DNA of 64,000 nt from Sthenelais limicola (GCA_942159475.1 OW804096.1:130934941-130998940); one strand, 5' to 3'. Shown: positions 1-12,824, counted from the stretch's first letter. Numbers and translations are program-made. Notes: generated from the sequence alone by a model not told the origin.

Positions 1-2896
1 TAGAATGTATTTTTACAGCAAACGTCTATTTCAAAAGTCTATCTTTTGTAGGAAAATAGGTTGAAGGTATCCTACCCTCTATCAAACTGTTCCGATAATA
101 ATGGGTGAAGACCATGACGAGATTTTAGAAATATCTTCCATAATGTTCTTCATAATTATGTTTGCAACGAAGCGCAATTTTAAGGTCGCTCTGTAGGTTG
201 GGAGCATACGATACGAAAGATACTATTTTGAAGGTTTCAATCTTTGGACCGGGAACGATGCGTTTGATCCCTTTTTGCGAGGGTTCTTTGGGTGTTCCAT
301 CAATCGGTTTTTACAAAAACTATGCTCGAAATACTTTTTATACCAATATTCTTTTTAAAAGAGTGGAGTTTTGACGATTGCGTGGGGCTGAAGGCTGTTT
401 TGAGGGTTTTCCTCCCATCTTCCATAGATTTGATTTTCTTAGCTTTAATATTGGAGAACGCGTTATCCCTTTGTTTAGCAAAAGAAATGAATGTGATGTC
501 ATGCCATTTAAGCGATTATCTAACCCTTTTAAAATAAGTTCACTCGGCAATAACCATTCAATTTCAACACATTTGTTTTTAGTATTTAATACAATTCCAA
601 CATGGGTCAGCATCCTACAGTTACATGTAATCTTATTCATAGTAAGCTCAAGGGTTTGACATTTTAAATATTTTGATAGTGTATTTAGGTGTCCACACGT
701 GGTTTTAGTTACATTAAATGTGTTATGAATATGAATGATAATACCGCCCCCTTTCTTGTCCTTTTTGTCCTGCCGTGTTATAGTCTGGTATAAATATTTT
801 GGTTATTGCGAACGTTTGATAATAACCATGATTCTTGTAGAAAGAGAACGTGAACTTTATTCGACCATAGGAAGTTTTCGACTTGAGACAATTTAGGGAG
901 GATATTTATGATATTCTTGATTTTTGCACTCTTTAGTTAGAAAATACGTTGTCATTCCTCTTTGGAAGGATATTCTTCCTCCTCAGAAATCTCAAACAAT
1001 TTAAAGTAACTATTATGACTTCATCCTTAAACGTAAACTAAATTTATGGTATGCGGCGCACTGTCTTTATTTGATAATTAGCCATTGGTGCCTGTTCTCA
1101 TATATGCGAATCTATCATCATCATGAGAGGCGCGCATGTATTGGACATATTACCTGAATAGCTTGATAACAATACATCACCATTGCTTCAGGATAGGAGC
1201 AACTGTACCATATATTATACATCTCGAAACCCACTTTTTTAATGATCATGCAATAATGATTGATGGATGAATATAAAACAATATGGAATTCATCTGATGC
1301 AATTTTATTAAACCATTTCAGAAGGTAAGACCCACCACATGAACGCGACCGAGGTCCATCTTTCTTTCCTGTTTATTTTAAACAGTGATACTATTTAAAC
1401 TAATGCCCTCCAGTTGTGTATTAGTTATCTTAGCTTAGTCTTTATTATGATAGTTATATACGCACGATAAATATCGTTGTTCCTATTGATATAGGTATAC
1501 GTCGTAGTTAGCTCGCAACCTATCATATATATATTTAAATCCATATTATAGCTAAACACCCTTTTAAGAAGGCTTTGAATGTTTAATGTGAAGCGTTCAA
1601 TATTCCAATATTAGAAATGCAACTGGCATTGATGCGGAAGCGGGGAACTGTAGTAGTGCGAGTACTAGTGCCTGTAGCTCTCGATAAATGGTTTACATAG
1701 ACTCAATCATGCCATTATCGGAGTGAAATTGGAAGTTGTCATTTTTTTTGTATAAAAAATGAAACGTGAATGTGGTGAATGGATATTCACCAATAACCCT
1801 AATGATTATATCCACAACCCTCTTCCCATACCTGACACACATCAAATGAGTTCTGATCGACAAATCAATAAAACGACCATCGTCATTGTGATCAGTATTC
1901 TTGGCTGTGGTATGTGAGGTCAGCACTCTCAAAGAGAAATAATGGATCTTCTTGGCCGGTTCTGGAACCCGAAGGTTGTTTACGGATGTAATGTGAATAC
2001 ATTATTATTATTATTAAGTTCACGGTACTTTTCTATCTAATTATTTCAAGATAACTAACCATAACAACAAAAACAACATTGGATTTTTAAAAAATATGAA
2101 ATGTAAATAAATATGACATAACATTTAATAAGCAAAATAATTTAACCACAACATTTCGCATTGTATTAGTTTTGAATACACATGTATGTATAATGCACGA
2201 ACGGTCGTACCTAAGTGAATCGAAGATCTCCAGTGATTTCTTTTTTAAAAAAAGAAAGAAAAAAGTGCAGAGACCGAATCTCCGTTGCTACCTCTTTGTG
2301 TATATATGATTGGTCAATGGAGACCAATCCCTGGGATGAATAAGGGAAGATAGGTTGCATCCAGCAGTTGTTGGCATAAGCCTATACCAGATAGAAACTG
2401 TACCTCGGCCGAACATCACCGACTGGCAGGTTGGGCTGGAAGCTCGGTGACGTCAGACCTAGACGCGCTTGATTGGTTAGGCCAGTCAGTTGTGAATTGA
2501 AGGTTGCCAAGAAAGGCAGCAACATATTGGTAGTTGTAGCTTGCAGCAATACCTTAACCAATATTATCCTTTACGGAATGCCACTCCTCTAGTCTTAAAT
2601 GAGTATCGTTTCACATAGATGATATGGGGTTTGGTAGAACGTTTGTTGGGAGTTTGCATCTGGATTTCATTCATCGATGGACGCAGAAAGTAAGTGAATT
2701 TATGTTTGTTTGCGTATGTCCGGTATCCTTTAGGCATACAACTATTGCGGCAATCGATTTTGTATATATGTAAAATCATGTATTGTTATGCTACTACAAT
2801 GCATTACCTATACATAATTAAATATTTTCATGGTTCACAAATATTGTTGTCAGTGGAACCCAGGCGAGAAGTAGAGGTCGTGGGTAAAGATGCATT
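1..2896. other. Intergenic, no gene recognised
   Basis: The block is AT-rich with short open frames only. None shows a recognisable domain, a codon pattern unlike its surroundings, or a convincing splice-site-bounded exon. It ends exactly at the target-site duplication of the LTR retrotransposon that follows. Nothing else supportable was seen. Confidence 0.6.
2893..2896. repeat. Target-site duplication CATT (left)
   Basis: CATT directly precedes the 5' LTR and recurs directly after the 3' LTR at 15461-15464. This four-base duplication is the footprint of integrase-mediated insertion. Extending to five bases breaks the match. Confidence 0.85.
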
Positions 2897-3021
2897 TGTC
2901 AATGTCCCAATTTATTTTTAATAATATTTGATATGTATTAATTAATTATGTATATGTATTGTATGAACATGGTAGTACGATCTATGGGTTATTCATTAGG
3001 CCTAACTCAGAGAGCTCTATC

Positions 3022-3264
3022 TGATGCAATGACCAGTATGATGAAATACACCTTAGGTATTGCTAAGAGCAGCTCCTCCCTGTGAGTTAGTATATATCAT
3101 GAGTGACTCACACATGCTCCACCATTGGCACCAGAGGTGATGCAATGGACTTGGCTTACCCAATGCCAAGAGAAGCTGATGAAATCTCCACTGAACATTG
3201 CAGGGGGCCTTGAAAAGATGATGAAATGCACCCCAAGTCTGTTGCAATGTTTGGAGTATATAAG
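3022..3264 (+). promoter_or_regulatory. LTR U3 promoter: two TGATGCAAT sites and TATA box
   Basis: TGATGCAAT occurs at 3022-3030 and 3138-3146, ahead of TATATAAG at 3257-3264. The near variant TGATGAAAT occurs at about 3177 and 3221. TGATGCAAT is the composite C/EBP-ATF (ATF4, amino-acid-response) consensus in animals. The same sites recur in the 3' LTR (14861-14869, 14977-14985), and one recurs in the solo LTR (57891-57899). Stress responsiveness is inference. Confidence 0.55.
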
Positions 3265-3433
3265 GGCTCCCAGTCACTGTATAGAGCAGACCTTTCCTGA
3301 AGAGCTGAAGACCTACCATCCACTGCTATACACTGAAGACATCATGCTGACTGACTGGAAGCCCTGGAGCCCTGAGAAAGCCATGTTCTAATGTTTTCTG
3401 TATATTGAAATATTAACATGTGAATTGTGGATT

Positions 3434-3439
3434 AATAAA
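3434..3439 (+). terminator. LTR polyadenylation signal AATAAA
   Basis: AATAAA lies about 170 bases after the TATA box, as expected at the R/U5 side of an LTR. The matching signal in the 3' LTR is at 15273-15278, which would be the functional one. Confidence 0.65.
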
Positions 3440-3623
3440 CAAGCCATCCAGTACTCCAAGCCTTATTCCTTTTCCACTGAAGTTACAAGCCAAGCCTAGT
3501 TCCCATTGGAGATATCCATATTTATAGATATACCTGACGAGCTCCTGAAGATAAGAGTAACTCCCTAAGACTAATAGAAGTAATCCCTTATTGTAATGTC
3601 CCCGCTCTACGGACATTAACATT

Positions 3624-3640
3624 TGGTGAAAGAACCCGGG
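3624..3640 (+). other. Putative primer-binding site
   Basis: TGGTGAAAGAACCCGGG starts two bases after the 5' LTR. A TGG here is what a tRNA 3' CCA end would pair with. I could not match the full stretch to a specific tRNA from memory, so the primer identity is open. Confidence 0.5.
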
Positions 3641-3909
3641 CCTGGAGTATTGAAGTAGAAATCCTCTATTTCATAAAGCTGAATGGCTGAGAAGTTTCAT
3701 TGAGAAGATAGATGAATGACTAGTGTGTGTAGCCCCTTGGAGGAGAAGAGCAGCTGCCAGATGTTTATAGGAGAGGAGGCCTGAGTGTTGATCTGATCAC
3801 TCACTCACTTGCCCCACTAGAGGAGGGATAGAACGTCCTCCAAACAGAGAGAGAAATCTACAGCAGAGGGATAGTCCTGACAAAAACATACTACAACAGC
3901 AGGATTTGA

Positions 3910-4602
3910 ATGGTAATGATGGAGGGAAAAAACCAACCTGACAGTGATCGGATAATAAATGCACCTACTCCAGTGCCAGCAGCTGAGAAAGAGATAGTCC
4001 AGGAAGGAGAAGAAGAAGTAATCCAAATGGGGAGTTTAGAGCATGGAATGCAGACTCCTGTGTCATCTCCTAGATCTTCCGATTCCCAAGTAATGGAAAG
4101 TGTCCCTACTGGTTTTGTTACTCATGACGAATTCCTGGGAGTATATGTGTCCATTGAAAGATACATGGCAAAGTTAAGAGCTAGATTGGAGTACTCTGAA
4201 AAAGCTATTTGGAATCTGATGGCCCAATCAGAGAGACCTGTGTATCCCCAAAACAGCCAAAGACAACCTACTCAAGTTGGGCACCCTCCAAATAATCAAC
4301 AGATGGAGGGACGAGGCATGGGTTCCAGTAGAAACCCCCATCACAACCCAACTACTAGAGGAGAGATCAGAGGTTACAACCAGGGGCAGCAATGTCGAGG
4401 GCCATGGCAGCAGAAAGGGCAACAACCAAGCAGTGCTCCTCACAGATTCAAGCCTAGAGTTAAGTGTTTCAATTGTCAGAATTATGGTCACTTTAAGGGC
4501 GATTGTGCCGCCCCAATTATTCATAGAAAACATGGGGTAGATAGATGTTGCCATAAGCAAAATGTTGGATCAGTTACAAGATGTTTGTATGAAAAACCCT
4601 AG
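3910..4602 (+). CDS. Gag-like protein with one CCHC zinc knuckle
   Basis: A 230-residue frame at the gag position, about 290 bases past the 5' LTR. Residues 1-75 are acidic and low in complexity. A helical, charged stretch follows at about 77-107. Then comes a Gln/Asn/Gly/Arg-rich linker, and near residue 185 a single CX2CX4HX4C knuckle of the retroviral nucleocapsid type that binds nucleic acid. A basic, cysteine-containing tail follows. Gag proteins of autonomous Ty3/Gypsy elements are usually larger and carry a capsid domain before the knuckle. No capsid is recognisable here, so this may be a reduced gag acting in RNA binding or packaging only. The first ATG (3910) is followed by a second at 3916, and either could start the protein. 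No protease frame follows in any phase. Confidence 0.7.
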   Translation: MVMMEGKNQPDSDRIINAPTPVPAAEKEIVQEGEEEVIQMGSLEHGMQTPVSSPRSSDSQVMESVPTGFVTHDEFLGVYVSIERYMAKLRARLEYSEKAIWNLMAQSERPVYPQNSQRQPTQVGHPPNNQQMEGRGMGSSRNPHHNPTTRGEIRGYNQGQQCRGPWQQKGQQPSSAPHRFKPRVKCFNCQNYGHFKGDCAAPIIHRKHGVDRCCHKQNVGSVTRCLYEKP

Positions 4603-4830
4603 AGGTAATGGTAGCAATTCCGGCCTGTTTTTTCATGACTGAAAGGGCAAAATAACTTGGCAATGTCAGTAAGGTAACAAGGCAAAATTACCCATAATAG
4701 AATTGAATTAATATGGAATATCTGTGCATGATTTTTCTCCCGATATTGGGAAGTTTTTAATGATATTTGCTGTGCCTATAGTGATGTATAACATAGACCT
4801 ACAAGCTAGTAGGATACCAGTCAAAATATT
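4603..4830. other. Post-gag non-coding stretch
   Basis: In a standard element the protease would begin here. The frames are short and no DTG or DSG active-site motif was found. Confidence 0.5.
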
Positions 4831-5180
4831 TAATTATCGTCGCCGCGTAACGGCCGCGGACGGAGAGAAATATATGTGTTATGATCTTGTCCTAGACATG
4901 AGCCGAAGCGCAGGTATATCAGCATCCTGCAGAAATTTGAATTTTGAAATTTGAGTGAAAACTCACGAGTCAGTGACCATACAAGGCAGGCAAAATATTA
5001 AGATTTGACTGAAACCAGTCATTATATTGAATTATCGTCGCCGCGCGTAATGACCGCGGACGGATATATATATTTGGGCTATGGCCTTCTCTTGCATACC
5101 AAACGAATCGCATGAATGTAAGCAACACGCAGAATTTTGAATTTTGAAAATCGGGTAAAAACTCCAGAATCGGTGAGCAA
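4831..5180 (+). repeat. Tandem duplication, unit about 197 bp, inside the element
   Basis: Two diverged units begin near 4831 and 5030. Both start with an ATTATCGTCGCCGCG block followed by CCGCGGACGGA. Both end with a TTTGAATTTTGAAA block and an A-rich stretch with related flanks (AGTCAGTGA against AATCGGTGA). They lie in the non-coding interior of the retrotransposon. Confidence 0.65.
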
Positions 5181-5336
5181 AGTTCCAAATAGTAGAAAAT
5201 ATAAATAATGTGTCGGAAAAAGCCAGCGATTTAGATCCGAGGTTGGTGCGGAAGGTAATGGGTGTCTAATTGAACAGGAATGTGCCTCCAACCCACTCCA
5301 GACCCAGTTCGAAAGGGAGCTGGGTATACCATACTT

Positions 5337-7420
5337 ATGAGTCACTATTTTAATTACTTCCATTAGAGGAGGCTTGACCCCCCTTGCTCATCACATCAAG
5401 GGCGTCGACATCACCGCTCCACCCTCGGTAAAAATAAAAGTGTGTTTAAAATAAAATAATGTGTTAATCAACCATTACGTTTTGAGCCGGATACATATGG
5501 GATAAATATTTGGGAAAAGTCAGCTTACAGGGCAGTGGACATTCATGACATACCTCTGGAAGAAAGGTATTCAGGACTAATAATTATAAAGGAGAAAAAC
5601 AGTCAAACAAGGAAACGATCTAACCAATGTATGTTATGTATTATGGCTTAGCTTTGGACTGATCGGCTGACAAAATGGTATATAGGCTTATAGGTTATCA
5701 GTCTTGGAAATAATTTAAAAACAAAGAAAGAAGGATAGAATTCAGAAAATAAGATCGCAGGCTAATTAAGGGCCTTAAATACATGTCTGGAATCGCCCAT
5801 ATTGTTAGAGCGGGAGCATGCCTTCCATTCTCAGTAATTATAAAACAGATCTAAGTGACTAGCAACACCCCAAATTATAAATACATGATTAACAGTTGAA
5901 AATCTTTAGACAGGTCAGAAGGGAGGGCATTTTACACACATGTATAAGATAGCTCGGCCCCAGACCTGTGAGTCACTGTTCCCTTGGGGGGCATTGCTCT
6001 ATAATTGCCCTGATTCCCCATGCTCATCACATTGCTGATGTAAACATCAGCACCCCACTCTCAGTATATTTTATATATTGGCAGTGTAGGTGGAGAGACA
6101 TGGTTTGTATTATTGCAACATGCTTAGAAATCAGTGTATATATATGTTTAGGTACTTAACTACCAGTTAATATGTTATTCAATCAATACGTTTTGAGACA
6201 ATAAAATTATATAAATAGTACCAATGTTCAGGAAAAGACAGATAGTGGAGCATTGGACATTTATCACATGGCTCTGGAAGAAAGATATTTGGGCTGGATA
6301 AAGTTGATAAAGGGAGAAAAACTGGGTTCATCCTTAAAGGTTTGGGTACAATATTCTCATTATTGAGGGAATAACAGTTCACAGGGGGAATTTGAATTTC
6401 AGATCTCTTGGAGGAATGTAATTAATGTTGGAATGTGAGCTATTTTTTATACAGGTTAATTTATTCTGTATCAATTGTTTTGACCATATATCAAATTCAA
6501 GGAAATATCTATAGATTCCGAAAATAGGATAGAAAGCTAATAATTAAGAATCTATTTAGGGCTGAATTAATATAGCCTATGTGTGCAGATTTGTCCATAT
6601 GTTCTTAGAGTACATATGTTCTTAGAGTAATCTAGATATGTTATATCTAGAAGTTGCTTCCAGGCCCTAATTATAGACAGACCTGGAAGTACCTAGCAAC
6701 ACCCTAATTATGAATACATGCCTGAAAGTTGAGAATCCTTAGACGATTGGTGTTGCTAGGGGATAGCTTCCCTAGTGACGAGTCACAGGGTGTGCATTCC
6801 ACACATGCTAAGATGTCCAAGTGGTGCTGACCCCATTTGGGTGTCATGCAGTGCATTTCTTGACTTATGAGTCACTGTATCTTGCTCACTGTGTAAGAGC
6901 AGGGAGTGTGGGCTATAATTAATTGCCTGACTCTGTAATCATCACCAATGTAAACATCAACACTCCACCCTCAGTATAGTCTACTATACCTGGGGTCAAG
7001 GGGTTTGGTATGTGTTATCACAACATGCCTGAAGATCAGTGTATATGTGTGGGCAATTTTCATGAAATGTGGACAATGTAAGTAGGGGTAAAGAATCATT
7101 GGTTGGGCTTCATGCTATTTTAGGTAGAACTAATAGTTATTTGGGAATTTGGGAATAAACTTTGCAAACAGGGAAACGCTGTATATATGCATGTTTTATT
7201 TTCTTTAGAATAAAAGAAAGTTTTGGAATGAATTTCGAATTAGGGGAATATAGAGTTAAGGAACTAAGATCACTTCTAATGAGTGGCCTATGAAGGCTGA
7301 AACACTGTTTAGGTGTAGAATCGTCCATATGTTATGGCTGAAGAGTTGCTAACCAATCTTAATTATAAACAGACCTAATTACCTAGCAATGCCCAAATTA
7401 TAATAAAAGAAATCAAATAG
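5337..7420 (+). repeat. Three decayed 0.6-0.9-kb repeats in the element interior
   Basis: Shared blocks recur in order. A GAGTCACTR block with a downstream GCTCATCAC and a 'CACYCCACCCTCAGTATA' block occurs at about 5338, 5966 and 6869. An ATTACGTTTTGAG / ATACGTTTTGAG block with a following 'TCTGGAAGAAAG' occurs at about 5475 and 6186. A 'CTAGCAACACCC / CTAGCAATGCCC' block with AATTATAAA occurs at about 5860, 6690 and 7380. The copies have diverged well beyond the LTRs, so the duplications predate this insertion. Confidence 0.55.
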
Positions 7421-8613
7421 GATATGTAATCAATTAGTTAAAGTGTAAAGAAATTGGGGAAATTTGAAATTTAAAAACACAAAAGTTTAGGATCAGTTTA
7501 CATTATGTGGGTTTGCCACAATATATCAAATTACTATGGAAATCTGAATAATTAGGCCTGTTTTCGAGGGCAGAAAAGGAAAATCATTAGAATGAACCTA
7601 CCACATGGATGAAATGCTACTAGCTGTGAGGATTTTGATATCAGGCCACAGAGGGTTAATTGTTGGATATTAAGCTGCCGAATTTAGGAGAATTGCAGCT
7701 GGGTGTTATGATTGTATGTACAAGAGAAATCAGCAATGTATAAACAATTCTATTTTTGACGTTTTTAACGTTTGTGAGGATCGGTCATAATATACATGAC
7801 TTTTTCCACAGAGGTAGATATATATAGGGAATCGAAGGTATAATTTATATATATAGAAAATCGAAGGAATAGTTTATATAGATATAGATAGGGAATCGAG
7901 GGAATAGTTTATAGAGGCCTATAATAGCATAATTATAGGAGAGACTTTTGGGAAGAGTTCTTATCTGTATGGGCATGGAAACGGGAAAGTTTTTGTACTG
8001 CCTCATCGATTTGGTATGATAAAGAAGCATTCGGGTTTGTCAATGGGTTTTATCCTGTCCAGGTCTAAATATAAATTGATAACAGACTCAGCGCACGGTA
8101 GCATGTGTCAAGATCTTGCAAACCACTAATTATAGATAAACGCTTGAAAGAGGGAAAATGAATCACTTCTCCAATGGTTTTCATAGATTCTTTAATGAGA
8201 CTCATTTTCAAATGGAGTTTCATACTGTCTTGCTCAGGCAAGGGAAAGGACTGTGATTTCACTTGGTGTTGGAGTGTCAGACAGATCCCCGCACCCTGGC
8301 CCCCGCCCACGCTGACCTACACTTTTATGGTGCTCGATGTAGGCCCAATATTTGGACACAGTATAGCATCATTGCAACGATTTTACTGAGGTGACGATCT
8401 CATTAAACAGGAGCAGTGAGTGAATGGTTTGTGTGAGCGGGAAGGGATTTTTAGGCTATATTTGGGGATTTGAGTTTGGATATTTGGTTATTCATGATAT
8501 GATATGGTTTTGGATGTTTAAAATCCAGTAAAAAAAAAAAAAAAATATTTGTGATTAGGTTTGATCTCATAGATTGACATATGGCCGAAACCGTTATTTG
8601 GATGATGTGAATC

Positions 8614-8685
8614 TGTTGTTGGATATTTGTTGTTGGATATTTGTTGTTGGATATTTGTTGTTGGATATTTGTTGTTGGATATTTG
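8614..8685 (+). repeat. 14-bp tandem repeat (about five units)
   Basis: TTGGATATTTGTTG is repeated about five times with almost no variation, inside the retrotransposon interior. The near-perfect units suggest recent slippage. Confidence 0.85.
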
Positions 8686-11003
8686 CATGGTATAGGATTA
8701 CCTTGACCACATAACATAAATGTGGAATAATTGTGTACCTTGACTGTGACCTGATTAAACAGGGTCATGACCTAATTTGTTGGTCTCCCATCTGATTCTC
8801 ACAAAGTATGAGTATCTAAAAATAGAGCTGTATGTAATGAGGGGATAGTCATTGCACTCAGGAGAGGCATGACCCAATGGTCCATGTGACCCAGTCTCTG
8901 TTGTTTACTAGACATGCATAGGGCCCAGTATTTATCATTTTTGGACAGCTGGAAACAAAGTGTATTGTGCAATTTCTGAGGAGGCAGACAAACATAGGAA
9001 CACATAATTTTATAGCTTGATTTACAGAACAGAATTTGAAAGTTTTCAATTAGGGGGAAAGTTAATTCTAATTGACCAAAATATTGATATCTTTGAAAGT
9101 GGTTATCATAGAGGACGCTGATTTCCCAGACCCTTGAAACCCCCAACCGATGATGCTCTTATTGAGAAGTAGTCAGAGGGTAAGGGGGAGACGCTGGTCC
9201 AAATAAGGAGGACAGCGCATCGGGTGATGAAATACCCAAAGCAGCCAAGGGCAAGGATAATGGCAATCCAAAGTATTTTGAAATTACCAATATCTAGATA
9301 TAATTAAGTCAAAGTAAAAGATTAAGGTTTAAGATTCAGAATAAAATTTAAGGATAAGTTGGTACAATGGGTTGAAGATGACTGCCTATATGAGGCAGCA
9401 AAAGAAAAGTACCTTAAGTGAACTTTAGGACAGGACCTATTCCAAGATAGCTTAGAAATACATAGAGGCAAGAGGGTTAGCATAGGTCTAATCCCATTCC
9501 AACCTGAAAGAGTTAATATGTTGCAGAAGAACTTGGGAAGAAATTATGTCGCTTAGAGTTATTAAAAGCAAGTCAATGTTTGAAATTTGTCAGAATGCAA
9601 AGTATAAATTTAGAAAAGAAATATTTCAGGAAGAACATGATCAGGAAATGAAAATAGATCTCTTCCAGATTGTAGGGAAGATCCAAGGGAATGGAATATG
9701 GGTAAGAGTGATTTGAGAAATTTATAAGAAACGCAAGATATTTCAATACACCGATATTAGGAAGTTAGGAAGTAATTTGAAGGAAAATAAAAAGTTATTC
9801 TGAAGGGTAATAGATAAGTCCCTACCTAATAGGAATTAAAGGTTGAATTGGGTACATCTTTGCAAGATATCTGAAGGATTATGAATATTGTGATATGAAC
9901 AAATGGGTTTTTAAGTTATGGAGAGTGCCTAGCCCAGAGCGGGAGGCCACGACCCATCAAAAGTTGCCCAAGCCGCGTCTGGATAACAAAATCCCACGCG
10001 CTAGGGGAAAGGCTTGGACGCTCATTTAAAAGCGCCCACCCACCCATTATTTCTCGCTGTTCAATTCAAATACAGTTGCAAGAGAAAAGAATGGATTGAG
10101 ATTTGATGGTAATGTTTAAGAGAAAAATCAACAATTGTCTTGAGGGTTAATTAATATGCCACAAGGTCATGATAAGAAAAATAAAATAATCCAGGATGGT
10201 CTTTTGGTTTATATACCAGAGGGCAGGAGGCTGGATAGTTAATTTCAAAGAGAAACTTCCAGTTACTCTGAGAATTAAAAGTTGAGTTTTGTAAGATTTA
10301 ATATGAGAAGAAAATGAGATGACAAGAAATGGGTTAGGAAGTTTGAGAATGTTGGAGAAATATGTGGTTGAAAATGATGTACAGGGACAATATAGAGGAC
10401 TGGTGTGTTTAATTTTGATTTTGAACCAAGAAAGTGGAAATGGTGAATTAACAAGATAACATTGAAATTCTAGGAATACAAAGAGACTTATGACTAGGAG
10501 TCAGCACAAAAATCAAGAGGTCGTTATAAATTAAAGGAAAACTACTTTGTTTTTATTTGACCTATAAAAAGAATGATAATTGTAAGATATAAGAGTGCTA
10601 AAGAAAAGAATATATCACCAGGAACTTGCAGAAAGCGAACATTATGATATCGATTATTGAATTCCGGTGAAGTTTCACACACCAGAGACAGGTGAAACAT
10701 ATGGAATTTAGACAGATTTAAATGGCAAGATGGGAAGCATAATCAAGAGGATGGATCCTTATATTCAGGTTCAAGTTGGTGTAAGGTTTAAAATAAGATT
10801 TTTAAAGGAACATAGTTGAGAGTGACTCAAAAGTAATACGTATGAAAAATGAAAAAATAAATTAAGGAATAAAAAACAAAGAAAAACAAACAACAAAGGA
10901 ACATTTACTAGAAAAGGAAAATATTAGGGATATGTCCCTAAGAAACTGATAGTGTGCACTAAAGGAAGGATATTACTTGCAGGCTTACTAGATAGAATTC
11001 AGG

Positions 11004-11102
11004 AAAAAAAAAAAAAAAAAAAAAAAATAATTGCATAAGGCGCCCAACAGGGTGTTGGGAAAATAATGATTGCATAAGGCGCCCAACAGGGTGTTGGGAA
11101 AT
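11004..11102 (+). repeat. A24 tract followed by a duplicated 39-bp unit
   Basis: A run of about 24 A residues ends near 11027. Two copies of a unit starting ATTGCATAAGGCGCC then follow, at 11030 and 11069. The block directly precedes the second copy (about 11104-11200) of a GC-rich repeat whose other copy is near 9930-10015. Confidence 0.75.
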
Positions 11103-12824
11103 AGAAGGAACGCCTAACCCGGGGTGGGAGGCAGCGACTCTTGGAATGTCATAAGGAAGCGCACCGGATAACAAACGCCGAGGCGTCAGGGTGTATAGGG
11201 GATGAGTCGCTGTTGCGCTAACCTCTGCGGGATTCCTCGCCAAACGCTACCAATATTGGGAAAAATGTGTAGAAGCGAGGGATCTTGGTAGAAAAGCGCT
11301 AGGTTGGAATAACTAAAATCTGATGTTGATTGCTTCAGAAACACCCTCCAGTGAATATGTCATGGAGTCTGAAGAATGTTGATGTTTAGATACATCTAGC
11401 AGAGTTGACATTACAGATAGAATTAAGGGAATTCTCCGTTAACGTCACCACGGCTGATCACCAAAGGGGGCGGGAGAAAATTTTGTTATTATTGTCGCTA
11501 GGACAATTTATTCTGAAACGCCATTTCCTTTAGTAGATATACTTACTTTAAGGAAGGGAGGAATAATTAGAACTTAATGATAAAACAGTGCTTAAGGGAG
11601 CGCTGCTTAAGAAAGGAATTATGAAAAATGGAATGTGCTTTAAGAAGCACTGCTTACTTTAAGAAGTAAGAATAGAAAGAGAAAATAAGCTTGCGTTGAG
11701 AAATATAAGAAAAACCATGGTAGAAGAGATTGTATTGAAGAATTATGTACAGGGTTAACCAGGATTTATTAGAATGTTATTGCCACTAAAAACACACTGG
11801 AAGAAAACCCCCCTTGTACTGGGACAGCCATGTGGGAATTCTTAATGATGCGTGAATATATTAGGGCCCAATAAATGTATTCATGAGTAATAAGGGAATC
11901 TTCCACCGACTGACCAGAGCTCAAGGGTAGCCAAATTGGGTCTGAACAACCCTTTTTGCCAGGTTAGGAGTAAACAGCCTCTGCCTCCAGTGTGGGCAGG
12001 AAATGTTGAGAAAGTAGCTTTTTGTGAAAGCTGAGTTTGTTGTTTCTTTTTGTAAAGCTAAGTATGTAGCTTCCTTGTTATGGAACTAGAAAGATTTATA
12101 GGATATGCTTCCCTATTGTTATTATCAAGTAAAGGTAGAATTCACCATACCAAAATGTATCTGAAATAGTTGATCGACTGGAACACCAGTGCCAGGAAAG
12201 AGGAGAATATATTTAAAATCTATTAGAATGATTTAGATATCAGCAAATGATAAAGAATAATTAGAACAATAGAACTAAGAATGCTCTCAGCTCGGAGACC
12301 GAGCTTTTTCTTAGTGGGGGAGGATTTTTGGAGAGTGATTGTCAAATTCCACTTGGTAATGACACACCCTTAGCGGATCGAGTTACCCCCATGAATCAAA
12401 GAATGGTATTATCAGTTTATTAATAATTAATAATCAAAAGTTATGAATATCATTAATAATTGCACTTGGAAATTATTAAATTGCCCAAATTAGCCAATTA
12501 TGAAAATTATAATGATTGGGATCACTGGAAATTGATAATGATCAAGGTATAATGCATAATAAAGAAGTGATTAATTTAACAAAGGTCAGAGACATGATAA
12601 TGAGATTTAGGGTTGAACAATAAAATTTGGATTAGACACTAATCACCATAGCATGCCGTGCCCAGAGTAATGAACAGAAGTATGCGCCTAATTAATTAAA
12701 TGGCGTTACAATTTATTGCCGCTCGCCTGATTTCTATTTAAACTCTTAAAAGAGGGAAAAGTTTTGTTAATTTGAACTAGGGTCCGCTGAGCATGAGCCA
12801 ACTCAGACATACCTTGACAGAGGT

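Larger units (their letters stand above)
2897..3621 (+). repeat. 5' long terminal repeat (725 bp)
   Basis: Matches 14736-15460 base for base as far as I can read. The ends form a short imperfect inverted repeat (TGTCAATGTC against GACATTAACA). Predicted layout: U3 from 2897 to about 3285, a TATA box TATATAAG at 3257-3264, R from about 3286, the polyadenylation signal AATAAA at 3434-3439, and U5 to 3621. The 88-residue frame inside it has a counterpart only as LTR sequence in the other copies and is not a gene. Confidence 0.95.

Noticed and set aside
3125..3391. 88-residue open frame present in both LTRs
   Set aside because: It lies across U3-R of the LTR, overlaps the TATA box and is duplicated only because the LTR is. 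The diverged solo LTR does not preserve it as a protein-like sequence.
8799..9146. 115-residue minus-strand frame, the longest in the retrotransposon interior
   Set aside because: No recognisable domain. It is antisense to the element and has no promoter or relation to retroelement proteins, so it is likely a chance frame. Antisense accessory frames exist in some retroelements, but nothing here supports one.
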